In this document: in pieces, positions 23,428 to 35,149 of the stretch
How the letters are laid out: every line of letters begins with the position of its first letter
How positions within the stretch are numbered: position 1 is the stretch's first letter
Assembly: GCA_001692895.1 (NCBI GenBank)
Contig: KV748249.1
Span: forward strand, 434,001-498,000
Reading direction: 5' to 3'
From: Cenococcum geophilum 1.58
Taxonomy: Eukaryota > Ascomycota > Dothideomycetes > Gloniales > Gloniaceae
DNA length: 64,000 nt
Translations under genes and position numbers: made by a program
Notes under the pieces: generated by a model
Databases searched by the model: none
Told to the model about the DNA's origin: nothing
The model's input: only the letters and a program-made list of their open reading frames with translations

Positions 23428-26400
23428 GAACCGATCTCCTAGAAAAAGGCTAACGCAATAGAGAAGATAGCGAGAGCTCGATTATCTATATTATATACCC
23501 CCCCCCCCTAATACGTAGTATTTAAGTTAAGAGAGGAAAGATAAAGATAATAGAGGGGGAAGGAGGCTTGTCGCGTTAATCGCGTCAGGAACGCGTTAAG
23601 ACAGCTAAGGCCTTTAAATACGATAGTTATAAGAGCGATATAGAAGATACGGTTTACGTAGTAGCAGTAGCCCCTAGGGTACCACGATTAAAGTATATAG
23701 GGAAAAAACTACGTCTTAAGGATTAGATAGGGTTAATAAGAAACCGCGTAATAGCTAAAAAGAGAGTAGAGTAATTGGTAATAATAGCTACTATAGCAAA
23801 CTAAGTAATAACTAAGAAGATAAATATAATAAGTATATAGATTAAGGTGCTAATTAACCTAGTTATATTACTACTAGGGGTAATAAAGGAATAGAAAGAG
23901 GTATAAGTAAACTAAATTAAAGCCCTTACCGAAATATTTATAGAGTAGATTAATACGCTTAAAGTAGAGGTTATAGAAAAGATAGAGGTAATCTAGACCT
24001 AATTGTCTAATATTTAAATACTACTAAGCGCGGATTCGTTGTACGCGGAGGTTGCCTATACGCTGCTAAATAGTTAACTAAGTAACCTAACGTCCTTCCT
24101 ATTAAGGAATACTATGCCATTAACTATCACTAATATGCTGTATTGTATAGTTAATATATCTAGAGTTAAAGAAGAAAATAAGAATAAAGTATAACCGGGG
24201 GTAATTAGGTAAGTAATTAAAAGTAGTATATATATAATAGAAGGCTATAAGAGCTGGCGCTACGTAGTAGTAATTAAAGACCCTAGGAACCCTATATGTA
24301 TTAGGATAACTTATAGGAATAAAGTTAAGCTCTAATATATAAAAGAAGCGGCCTAAAAAACCTTAGTACTTAGTGTTTAGGTGCTGCGAGACCAGCTCTA
24401 CCTAGTAAAAATTAATAACACTAACCAAATAGCAGTTCTTAACTAGGAAGGAAAGATTCGAGATAAAGTAGTAGAGGTGCTAGGAAAAGAGAATAATGTA
24501 TATATAGCCTAGATAGAATAGCTTAGTAAAAAAGACATAGGAAAGGTATATGGATTAATAGTTGTATATATTACTAAAAGTAGTAAGGCAGCACGGTTGC
24601 TGTAGGATTAATACTTTTATATTATAGGGGAATTAGCCTATATTAGAACCTATAAACCTAAAAGCGGTCTAATGTAATACTACTAGTGTTAGACACTAGG
24701 ATATAAAGTATTCGCATATATAAGACCGTAAGTATATACTAAATGCGCTTAAGAAGGACATTATTATAATAACTGCTAAGGATAAATTCTAAAGTGTATA
24801 CCTTGCGGAGGACCATATAAATTGTTTAGTAAAAATTGTTAAGTACTTTATCCTACCCGCTATATATAAAATACTTTAGGTACTTTAACTAAATGTCCAA
24901 AAGCAGAGTATAGTATAGTAGAGCCTAATAAACAATAAACAACTAAAAGACTTTAGAGTGTTAGTAATATTAGAGCTATATATATAGAAAACGGACGACA
25001 TAGTTATAACAGTCCCTATAGGACACCTAAATTGGACTAAGGTAATACCTACGGCCTAGCGTAAAAAGAGGTGGGCGGTATAGAGTATGCTATAGATTTA
25101 AAAAAAACATTAAGGCCGTATAGGTGCCAGTATAATCGGTAAACCTTATTATAGCGGTATTGCGCCTTCTTAATAGATTAGTACTGGTAGTATTAGTATA
25201 CGTTAAGGGAAAGAATATAGAAGCACTATAAGATATAATTAGTAAATTATACTAACTAATCTAAGAAATATAGAATAAGATAGGTATATAAACCGATATA
25301 ATACTTATAAGAGACTTTAATCGGCACGATTAGCTATAGGGAGGAAATAATATCTCGCCGGCGAGATAGGGAGAAGCTAACCCGATTATTAATCTTATAA
25401 GAGATTACTCCCTACATAGCCTGCTGCCTAAAGGTATAAAAATATAGCAAAATAGTAACTATAAAACAACGATTGACCTAATCCTAGCATTAGATGAGCT
25501 AGCATCTATAATAGTAAAGTATATTATATATAAGACAGAACACGGATCTAATTATAGGGCAATTAAGACGATATTTAATATTATAGTCCCTAAACGCGCT
25601 AAGGAATAGAGAATGCTTTTTAAGAATATACTATAGAATAAAATTAGGAATAGAATTGCTACCGCCCTCTATATTATCCTAATAGGTAGTAAAGTATAGT
25701 AGTAAATAGACCGGCTTATAGAGGTAGTGCTAGAGGTAGTCTATATATTAACTCCAAAATCTAGACCGTCACTATATATAAAAAGGTGGTAGATAATAGA
25801 CCTTATAAAGCTCCGCCGGGTATATACTTACTAGAGGAACCGGGTAAAGAACTAACGTTAAGTAGGCTAGATAGTACTAGAACTAAAGTAATAAGTAAAG
25901 AAGGCCTTAAAGGAATATTATAATATAATACGGAAATAGAAAAGGACATATTAGAACGACTTCTTAGCTAATAATATAAATATTTGGTAAGCAGTAAAAT
26001 ACCTTAACCTAAGCGGCAACTTAGCGTTTAATAAGATACCACTATTAGTAAGGATAAATGGATCTACTATAAAAGGTAAAGATAAGTAAGCAGTGGAGAT
26101 ATTAACTACGTTCTTTCCCCCGCTACTAGTAGGAATAGAGGATAAGGGTCCGCGGCCTTAACGAACGCTAATACTAATACCGCGTCTTATAATGGAAGAG
26201 GTAGAATAAAAGATGTTTGCGGTAAAGCCTTAGAAAGCGCCAGGGGATAATAGCCTACTAGCGATGGTGTAGAGGTAGATATGGCCGGTAATAAAAGATA
26301 GGGTTCTACTCCTCTTTTAAACCTTATTAAATAAGGGCGACCTTCCTAACTAATAGAGAAATGCCAAGATTATACCGCTTAAGAAGCCGAATAAAGGAAA

Positions 26401-28959
26401 CTATATAAAGGCAAGGGTATAGAGGCCTATCTCTCTACTGTCTACGTTAGGTAAGATGCTAGAGTCTATAGTTACTAAGAGAATATCGCACGCGGTAGAG
26501 ACCTTTGGACTACTACTTATAAATCACTTTAGGGCAAGGAAGGGGCGCTCCACTAAATAGGCGCTGCTGCTACTATAAGAACATATCTATAACGCGTAGA
26601 GGTCTAAGAAGGTGCTTAGCCTTATTAGCTTTAATATAAAGGGTGTATATAACAGAGTATATAAAGAGAGGCTACTATAAAGGCTTATAGTAAGAGGTAT
26701 ACCGCTAGTGCTAGTGTGGTAGATTAATGCATTTTACTCTAATCGTACGGCGACTATCTTAGTTAATGGCTATACCTTTAACTAGTAATAGTTACTACAA
26801 GTAGGACTACCGTAAGGATCGCTGCTCTTGCTAATACTGTTCCTCTTTTTTAACGCCGATTTAGTCTAGCACCGGCTTAATATAAATGAAGGCTTAATAG
26901 CGTTTATAAACAACTATAATATATAGGTTATAGGACTATTAGTAGCAGTAAACTACGAAGGTATTTAGGCTATTATTAATAGAGTAATAAACTGGGAGAA
27001 ATGAAGCGGCGTAATATTTAAAGGTAAAAAGACTATACTAGTATACTTTATGAGAAACGTAAACCGGACTAATACTACCCTATTTATAATTAAAGGAAAA
27101 ATAGTTATACTAGGGTATATAGCTAAGATCCTAGGGGTAGTTATAGATGCGGAGCTTTGGTATAAGTAATATATCGCAAAAGCAGCCACTAAGGGCCTTA
27201 TTGTAGCTATGGCACTAAAGAGACTCTAGATAGTATCCCCTTTAACTATAAGACAACTATTTAGGGCAACGGTAGCGCCGGTGGTGGACTATACCTTAAA
27301 TATCTAGATGCACGCCTATAGGGGTTCCGCTATAGCCGCAATAAATAGGGTATAAAAAATTGGAGCGTAGGCAATTATAGGAACTTTCTATATAGTAGCT
27401 ATGGTTATTAGGGAGGCCGAAGCAAGTATACGGTTAGTACGCGAGCGGCATTTAAAGAGGGCCACTAAGTTATAGATTAACCTTAATACGCTATATAAGA
27501 CAAACCCGCTCTTAAGGCTCCGCATAAAGGTGCTTTAGAGGTTTACGTCCCTACTGTAGAAGATAGCCTATATATATTAATATACACCAATAGATAAGAT
27601 AAAGGTTATTTAGCCCTATGTGGTACTACTATAGAAGGACTAACTACCTATAAGCATTAACCTAGATAAAGATAGGGTAACTAAAGCCGCTAACTTTACC
27701 TAAGGTATATAGATTGCAACAAGCTCGTCTAGAAGAAGAGGCATAGTGGGGATAGGAGGTGTTGTCTATAATACCCTTAGCAATACGCTAAATAGGGAAG
27801 CTGTTATATACTTAATTATACTAGGACTAAGAGCAGAATAGAACCTATATATAGCTAAACTGGCGGCAATATTAATGGTAATAAGGTACTTACCGCTAGA
27901 TCTATAGGAGAGATAGATTACTATATTTACTAGTAATTAGGTAGCACTACTAGCGATTAGCTAACCTAAGTAATAATCTAGCTAAATAAGTATTATATAG
28001 ATTTATAACATAGCCCGCATGTTAAGGTAAAGAAGTAACCATTTTCTTATTGTATAGGTCCCTTAAGGGGAGTTTAAACTAGGTAAGAAGGCAAAAGTAA
28101 TAGCACGGCGAGCTACTATATAAGGACGCCTACCGTAAGGACAACAATACTAGGCCAAGGCTATAATAATAAATACCATAAGAATAAAATAGTGGGGTAG
28201 GAAAACACTACCGAAAGAAGTAGGAAGGTATTTAAGAAAAATAGATATAGCACTATTAGGTAAACATACCCGTAGGCTATATAACTCCCTTAAGTAAAAA
28301 GAGGTAAATATATTAGCCTAGTTATAGATAGGAATAATATAACTTAATAGGTATCTATACCGCATTAGAGCGGTAGAATTAGATTAATATAATTACGGAT
28401 AGGCAAGAAAAACAGTTAAATACTTTCTCTTTAGGTATATAAAATAGATATTATATTAAGAGTAAATACTATAGCAAATAGATATAAGAAGAGGCAGCTT
28501 ATCCTTTTATCTTAGGGGGAAGGCGTTAAGTAACTCTAGATAGTAGATACCAAACGTAAACGCGGTCTAAGCGATAGTAAAATATATAATAGCCACTAGA
28601 CAACTTAAGGCAGAATTAAATTAATAACCCGTCCACTATAGTTAGAAACTCTCCTCCCTCCTCTATGCTTTAACTAACCTATATTATGCACCCTTGTGCC
28701 ACTAGTAGATCTCGCTTTAATCGCCGAAGATAGAACACTAAATACTTAGAGGAATAGCCCCCCAAGACTACCTGCTACTAACCACCTACAAGATCTCGTA
28801 GAATAAGGCATAAGTAATACTAGGGAATACTAAATAAGGTATATATACGGGCTTATACGAGAATATGGCGAGACTAAAGGAAGCGTAATTATGTAATATA
28901 GTACTAGTGCCCTTTAGGCTTAGTGCCTCCGGGCGGAATAAACTTCATTATCATCATCA
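23428..28959 (+). mobile_element. LINE-B copy 2, tandem to copy 1
   Basis: This is the same element in the same orientation, starting after a TTATCTCAGTT target copy at 23416-23426. It has about 30 extra bases (GAACCGATCTCCTAG...) before the AATAGAGAAG start shared with copy 1, so it reaches slightly further 5'. It shows the same endonuclease, RT and RNase H blocks with many private transitions. Its last ~100 bp retain CpA sites (TCATTATCATCATCAT tail) that are TTA in copy 1. It is followed at 28960 by the interrupted inverted-repeat element. Both ORFs are closed by RIP-type stops. Confidence 0.85.
24950..28630 (+). pseudogene. LINE-B copy 2 ORF2, degraded
   Basis: This is collinear with ORF2 of copy 1: endonuclease near 25110-25570, RT near 26400-26930 and RNase H near 27690-27910. 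The two copies differ from each other almost only by C/T and G/A, as expected if RIP hit both after duplication. Confidence 0.72.
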
Positions 28960-29624
28960 TTATCTCAGTTGACTCAGCCGCTCCGCAGGAAATTTTTGGC
29001 GGTTGCATAGCCCAGCACGTACCACACCCCCCTGCAACCCCGAAATGCGTCTAAGAGAATATAGGCGCGTGTTTGGTGCAAACTGGGTCCATCTAAAATT
29101 TCCCTTTTGCGTTAGTAAGCTGCCATAAGGCTAATACTGCAGCTATTATCTTAGTTGTTGATGCATTTAATTCTTAAGGGACTTAAGTATCTCTTTCTAA
29201 CAATCTTAGGACTCTACCTATTTTATTAGGGGGTAAGATAGCCTTAAAGCTTAAAGACGTATTTTTAAAACTAGTCCCCTACCTTTCCCCTATAGTCGCA
29301 TTTCCCCACTACAGCTTAGATCTCTATAATAATTTAAAAGCTACTTCTTTCTACTAAGGAGAAGCAGTTTTTAAATTATTAGAGAGATCTAAGTTGTAGT
29401 AGGGAAGTTTTATCTTAAAAGTAGGAGAATATTTAGCTCATGAAGCGTGTACGAGGCGCCTATTTTCCCTTAGACCCTCGGTGAGGAATCTACCTGCGAG
29501 CACGTGAATCCACCCCGCACGGGCCATAAATCTGCACAACTTTGAGATGGAAGGTAGAACCGGGCGTGCCCAGGTGCATAACTCCCACAGCAGGGGAAAT
29601 TCCTCACCGAGTCAACTGAGATAA
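28960..29624. mobile_element. Small non-autonomous TIR element (right portion, split by LINE-B)
   Basis: It starts TTATCTCAGTTGACTCAGCC and ends in the inverse of TTATCTCAGTTGACTCGG. The left tip lies at 17903-17914, with 8-bp duplications at 17895-17902 and 29625-29632. Subterminal blocks (CCACCC..CTGC near 29020; CTAAGAGAATATAGGCGCG and AAACTGGGTCC near 29050-29092) match the ends of the 10.3-kb element at 53731-63993. It is therefore a ~0.67-kb non-autonomous relative with no coding frame. The core holds a fold-back at 29301-29407. Confidence 0.75.
29301..29407. repeat. Fold-back inverted repeat, ~50-bp arms
   Basis: The left arm (about 29301-29349, with CAGCTTAGATCTCT and AATAATTTAAAAGCT) is the near-perfect inverse of the right arm (about 29356-29407, with AAATTATTAGAGAGATCT). 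The spacer is only a few bases, so a long hairpin is possible. It may be a nested MITE or a structural part of the host element. Confidence 0.65.
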
Positions 29625-29632
29625 GTGCTTGT

Positions 29633-30585
29633 CCTTTTCCGTTCCCAACGCTTCCGACGTCGCCACCCGCTGAGAGCCCTGCTGTTGCGCAGCAAGGATT
29701 CCGAGACCGAGTTGGAGGTCTGCTTAAATGTTTCATTAGCCACAACTGTTACATTATCGAAACGGACTTCTGCCGGGCTGTGGCGACTTCCATCTAATCC
29801 ATTGCGCGGCTTCCTTGTCCTAAATGAATCTACGCTAGGGCACTCCAACGTTTCGATAACTGTCGCTCAAATCGTTATCGTCCGGCGAGCTGCTGGTCTG
29901 GGTGTAGTTGTAAAACATCCAGCACACTCCCCACAGCACAGCCAGTGAAGGCTTGATGCTCCATGGTTAGCGGCAACACATTAATAGGATGACCAAATCC
30001 TATCATGGTAAGTTCCGGCAGGGAGACTGCATGTTTCCGGGTTCTATAGCCAGTCCGTGGCTCTGGCCCTCGGACTTGTTATAAAAGCGCGGGGAGAGCT
30101 CCAGCACCAGGAATTGTTAGTATTAGCCGTTTCTCTTGACATTTGGCTCCAAATACAATACCTACTCAAATAATCCATATTTGAGAATATGGCTCTTATG
30201 CTTTGCAGCATGCCAGTAATTGACTAGATATACGTCGAGAAGGAAGGAGTGAAACGCACAAACCATATCAGAAGGCTCCCATCCTCACATCCTGTCCAAT
30301 CTCATCGTCACGCTCCTATCCTCTTCTCCTTATACTTTGAGGCTCCTGCGGTTGTTGAGTATCTTCTCGGGAGTTTAAATAGTCTCGTCCAATGGTTGGG
30401 TGGAACTATGTGGCCCCGCACTCTCAGAATGGGTTCAAGCGGAGATAGTTATCCCGCCGTGCAGCAGGGCACCGTCTTCCTTTCCTAACGCCGTAGCTAG
30501 GGCTATATAGTCTAGCACCGTCGCTCCTGCACTTACTGCTTTAAATTACACATTATCGGATCTATAATACGTTTTTGTGCTAAAC
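29633..30585. other. Intergenic stretch, nothing recognised
   Basis: Normal composition with no RIP signature. Open frames at 29625-29948 and 30249-30488 are short and opposed by equal frames on the other strand; no domain was seen. The right part would be the promoter side of the decayed dehydrogenase. Confidence 0.4.
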
Positions 30586-31898
30586 ATGGCTACAGGTAGC
30601 GTAAACGGGAAGACTGCGATTGCCACCGGCGGTGGATCAGGTGCGTGATGCAGCACGTGCTACATCTCTCATCTGCTCTGCCGGGATGACCTCGTTGAGT
30701 ATAGCTGACCAAGCACAGGCATTGGCCTCGAATTCGTTAAACTGCTTCATTCCAGAGGCTACAGCGTCGTGATCGGGGATTTGGGCCTTACACCGGAAGC
30801 AGAGGAGCTCGTATCCAAATCGTCGAGTCCTAAAGTACAATTCAAGAAGACAGGTGTGACAAACTGGAGTCAGTTGGCCGACCTCTTCACTTTCGCCAAG
30901 GGGGAGATTAGTACACCGGGATCGTTTGTCCGGGAGCAGATAAATTTACTCGCAGTATTTTTTGCCGATCGATATAAAACTCTAACTCTCACCAGGAATT
31001 TTTGAGCCTGTAAGTTCCGAAAATGAACTCGCGAAAGCCGTATTGTATGATTATCTAACACCGCATCCGAAAAGGCACGGTCAGGTTTCTAACCCGATAC
31101 CGAAGACAACGGCTACAAGACCGTCGCGTAAACATTGACCATCCAACAAAGCCACCCGACTCGCAATCAAATTATTCCTCAAAGCCAATAAGCCAGGAAT
31201 TGTGGCTTACATATCCTCCATGGGCGGCCAAACGACATAATGAACAGAATGAATCTATCGAATCTAACTACGAGGAATATAGGCCTTGATATAGACCTAT
31301 ATCTACGGATACCGAAGTAGTTGCTGCGGAGACCGAACCAAAGGAGTCTGCTTATGTAAGCAGGAAACGCGTGTAGACGCATGTGGAGGACTCTTCCAGA
31401 GCCATCGTCACGACACGACTTGCTATGCCGATCTACTGCGCGATGAAGGCGTACATTAATCATTTCGTTCGGGCATCCGCGGAACTAGACCAGAAGGAGA
31501 ATATCAGAGTCGTAGCTGTAGCACCTGGGTGAGTAAACCCAATCCTTAAATCAAGCTGGAGACTCGGTGCGCTTCCCTTCTCGATACCAATGTATATATC
31601 TTTGCCGAACAGCATGATACGGACACCACTTTGGTTCAGAGAAAACCCTGACAAGCTCAAATCCGTCGGCGAGGGCGATATCTGGATTGAGCCATCCGAG
31701 ATCACCGAGGTACTGCTGAAGCTCTGCGAAGATCAGGCCTATAAAGACGGGACGGTTCTTGAGGCTTCGGGACAGGGTCGGACGAGAGTAGCACTGGTAT
31801 TGAACGACCCCGGCTCGTCAACTGTCGGTCACGATAAGGGTGCGAATAGGCGTTTGAGAGGCTTGCAAAGGAGAGGTCTAGTCGTTTGTGGGATTTAG
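30586..31898 (+). pseudogene. Decayed short-chain dehydrogenase/reductase (15-PGDH-like)
   Basis: An NAD(P)-binding start MATGSVNGKTAIATGGGSG (TGxxxGxG with one change) is followed by an intron at about 30637-30717 (GTGCGT...CACAG). Splicing restores GIGLEFVKLLHSRGYSVVIG and LTPEAEEL. A second intron is likely near 30911-30998. Later blocks are NIDHPTKATRLAIKLFLK, AYISSMGG, the catalytic YxxxK region as YCAMKAYI near 31430-31455, and VVAVAPG. A clean 84-nt intron (31529-31612) precedes MIRTPLWF...GTVLEA. Damage includes a one-base loss near 31131, an expected motif missing after the second intron, and about 200 bp of extra sequence at 31217-31415. Preserved splice sites suggest recent decay. 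Confidence 0.65.
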
Positions 31899-32293
31899 TA
31901 GTATGATCTATCATTTCAATTGAGAAACTAAACATTAGGCCCGGGAGAACTCTTAACGCTATTCACTATGTCGTGAAGATGCAACATCTTCTCTAAACTC
32001 TTTCATATCCTATTCGGTCTTATCTCCATCAATTCTTCAATCTCACATTCAAGCGTGTTGAAGGAAGTGAAAAATCATTATTCGTAAAATATAGCTACCA
32101 TTCCAGAGCCATTTCATTATAAAAGAAATAAAGTATGACAGGTTTTAAAAGACAGGTTTCCTTCCACATTTTCCTTCAAACGGTCATCCACTCACGCACA
32201 GACCCCCGTATTCAAGTTCCTACATCTGAGCTATCGGCCTTAACAAGCCGACAAGACAAGCCCAAACTGCGAATCTGCCTAATATCAAACCCA
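31899..32293. other. AT-rich spacer
   Basis: This lies between the decayed dehydrogenase and the convergent decayed gene on the minus strand. No gene or repeat was recognised. Confidence 0.4.
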
Positions 32294-33571
32294 TCAAACC
32301 GCAATCGGGCTCGGCGCAAACGCCGCCGAAAGCCTCCCGAGCGTCAACGGCGCGACTCTCGCGAACCCATCCGTCTCCGGAGAATAGAGCGGACCAAAGC
32401 TCTCACTGGCACTTAGTCGGTCCACCAACGTCCACGTGAACAAGCAAAGGACGAGAAGACCGTAGCAGCCAAAAAAAAAACAACCCCCCGACAAAGGGAA
32501 AAGGAAAACCCACATCGGCATAACATCCTTCTCGACCCCAGCCTTCCCCCTCAGCTGAAAATACCCACCCCCCTCCTCCACCCTGTCCCCCTTCGCCTCC
32601 CCAAAACCAAACGGACTAACGCATTCCTCCTCCATCCCCGGCGTCGGCGGAACGGGCGCGAGCGGCGTATGCGAGATGCCGTCAGGCAGATGCGGGATGC
32701 GCGTTGGACACGCCGCAGAAACGGACTGGCGCAAGCCGAGCGGGCTCGCGACGGCGCCGAAGACACTATCGGCGCGCAGGGCCTTGGGCGGTGGCGGCGG
32801 GGGCAGCATGTGCGAGTGCGAGAAGGCGCGCTTGATGATGCCGGAGGCGGCTGGCGTTGGAGGAGGCGCGACTGCGCGAGCTGCCGTCCGCGGAGGACAC
32901 GCTGCTCAGGCTGCCGATGCCGCTGCTGGGGCTACTGGGGTTGCCGCCGCCGTTGGCCATGAGGCTGAAGATGCCGCGGAGGGCCGACACGGCGGCGTCG
33001 ACGCCGCTCTGGATGCTGCTCCAGGCGTACTCGAGCCGGATGAAGTCGTCCATGCAGAGCTCGATGGAATCCATCTGGTCGAGGCACACCTCGACCGCGT
33101 CGATGATGGTGGTGCCGGTGATCCAGGCGTTGGCGATGGCGTCTTGGGAGTGCGGCGGCTGGGCTTCGATCAGGCTGACGGCGGCGTTGGCGGCCTTGTT
33201 GATGGCGTGGTTGCCATCTCGCGCTGCTGCGATGCGTCGACGCGCAGCAGCGATTTGCGCGATTCCAGGCTGTTGCCCGCTTTGAACATAGTCGATTTCG
33301 CACTGTCGTAGATCGACTTGAACGCGTCTTAGTGCACGTATGCGATGCCGGCGTTGAGGTTGTCCAGTGTGGAGAGGACTGTGTCAGCGTCGTCTCCTAG
33401 CACGTCGTTGAGCGTGGCAACGTAGTCAGTGCCTTCGATCAGAGCATGTGCCTGGAGAGTTTTGAAAAAGGTAAAGTCGCTGGTGCGACGGGCGGCGTGG
33501 AGGTTGTGGCGGGCAAGGGCGATGCGCTGTGTCCAGTGGAGCTTCCTCTCGGTATTAATAGCCATGATCAT
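32294..33571 (-). pseudogene. Decayed hypothetical gene with Pro/Ser-rich tail and one TM segment
   Basis: Starting at MIMAINTERK (33571), the frame runs about 80 residues to a TAA at 33331-33329 where CAA is expected. It then continues coherently (DAFKSIYDSAKSTMF...). A one-base loss near 33215 shifts into NHAINKAANAAVSLIEAQ...LEYAWSSIQSGV. Another shift near 32866 leads to GIIKRAFSHSHMLPPPPPPK, a Pro-rich linker and a hydrophobic membrane segment (MWVFLFPLSGGCFFFGCYGL) near 32490. I do not recognise the family; the helical N-terminal half and membrane tail are what can be seen. G+C is high and RIP is weak here, so decay is limited to one stop and two shifts. Confidence 0.5.
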
Positions 33572-33631
33572 CTTTCTTGTCCTACCTGGATTGTCAGCAA
33601 TGGTGCTCCGATCAAAGGGGGGCATACTGTG

Positions 33632-34573
33632 AACCGGTTACACCAACCTTATCTCAGATCGCCTTATGTTACACAACGCTCGTGGTTGGATCGAGTAGCA
33701 GGCGGTACTCAGGGATCAAATTTTTGTTTGGGAGTCATAGAATCTGATACTATCCCTAGAGTAATCCCATATTTCGAAGAGGATGCTACCATGCCTCTAT
33801 AGACATTCAGCTAGCTGGCATCATCCTGCTCCAGAGCTTGACATATCCAATGCCTGGACCCCTAAAAATTTAGTCTGAACGGTGCATGAAGCTCCATGTG
33901 GGTGTCCCAAATGAGAACCGCGTAGACGGGTACGGGTCTGGGCTGGAGGTATATGAAGCCAGGTTAGTGCTGATATGCTTCTGTGTCGGAGTAGTGCCAA
34001 ATTCCCCCAAATTCAAGCTTATTTCTCTTTGTTCCGTCTAATAACGGAGAGTGCGGCTAGGGTTGTTGCAAAGAACTTGGCCAGGGAAAGTTTTCACGGG
34101 TCTGGAGGCGGTTGTCTCGGAGATATGCTTGGCGTTTCTTTGTCTCCCGCAGGCTTCGAGAAGAGTTCCCGGCAAGGCTGTCTCACTAGATCTGGCGCGT
34201 GCGCTTAGAGTTTCATAGGGCTGTCTCACACTGTCAAAATCTAATCTCTCAGCCCTCAGAGGGGTCAGGTAGTCCATCTCTTACACCTGCTCCACAATCA
34301 AGCCACGGAGATCATGCTTTGACGCCGCCAACCACCCCGCTTACCGAGCTCTTCTCTATTCCATAACAGCCTTTACCACGTCCCAATTTGCACACAAGCA
34401 CTTTCCCTTCCCGTTCAGGGAACTGAGCTGCTCCTGTTCCAGCCTGAGCTGTGGCTGAGTTGGGGTGAGCGGATCCTGAGTTGAGGCTGAGCAGCCTGAG
34501 CACGGACCTGAGTAGCACAAACGCACCCCCGCGCACGCTTGAGCGGGTCCTGTTTCGGGCCCCTCGAAGTCGG
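33632..34573. other. Intergenic, no gene recognised
   Basis: Open frames here (33446-33802, 33975-34208, 34312-34536) are short, overlap on both strands and show no domain or splice structure. The part next to 34574 may be the decayed 3' end of the adjoining LINE scrap. Confidence 0.35.
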
Positions 34574-35149
34574 TTATTCTTGCCCCAGTCGCATGCCCAC
34601 TGGCTTCACCCAAGCCCCGCAGATGGTTCTTGCTGCTCTTGCTTGGACGCTTCGTAGGGCCTCAAGCGTCTTCTTAGTATACGTCTTCCCTTTTGTGCTA
34701 CCGTTCGACCAGATCGAGCACGTATACATCATCTGTGGGAGCGCGGTTCCTTCATAGATCCCCCGCATGTCCATAAGGCCGACACCCCAGGTTGAGCCTC
34801 CCAGGCAGCTCAGCGCGTTCACTGTTTTAGTTGTCTTTCGTCTGATCTCTTCTATGTGTGCCTTCCATTGCAGCTTGGTGTCCATTGTCAGCCCTAGGTA
34901 TTTGCAAGTCGCCTTGGGTTTCACCTCGCCCCATTCGGTTTGGATGTGCTTCAGGCAATTCTCCTCAGAAAGAAGCGAGATAGCGGACAAGAATTTGATC
35001 GCTACAGATGATTTAACCCCCTCGAACTCGCTAACCATTGCTCCCCCTATATTGTTTTCTGAGTCTAGAAATAGCATGGCTAGGACGGCTTGCATGCTAA
35101 TCGCATCTAATTGGTCGCGAAGCATGTGGCGTGCAGATAGCCGCCGCAA
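34574..35149 (-). mobile_element. LINE reverse-transcriptase fragment, little mutated
   Basis: A 191-codon minus-strand frame contains CKYLGLTMDTKLQWKAHIEE, IRRK...VNALSCLGGSTWG and LPQMMYTCSIWSNGS, then RSVQARAARTICGA. This is the RT thumb region conserved in fungal Tad-type LINEs, here without palm, endonuclease or RNase H. The frame ends in unrelated residues after TICGA. Codon use looks normal, without RIP stops, unlike the other LINEs in this window. It lies about 170 bp upstream of the STAND gene on the opposite strand, so it may sit in that gene's promoter region. Confidence 0.7.

Noticed and set aside
26965..27189. 74-codon minus-strand frame in LINE-B copy 2
   Set aside because: It is antisense to the reverse transcriptase remnant, open only because RIP removes TAG/TAA-compatible codons unevenly; no domain.
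32669..33311. Plus-strand frames of 97-211 codons, Ala/Gly/Arg-rich
   Set aside because: They are antisense shadows of the G+C-rich minus-strand decayed gene, whose minus reading gives coherent helical and membrane segments.
33446..33802. 118-codon plus-strand frame
   Set aside because: Antisense to the start of the decayed minus-strand gene and extends into empty spacer; no domain.
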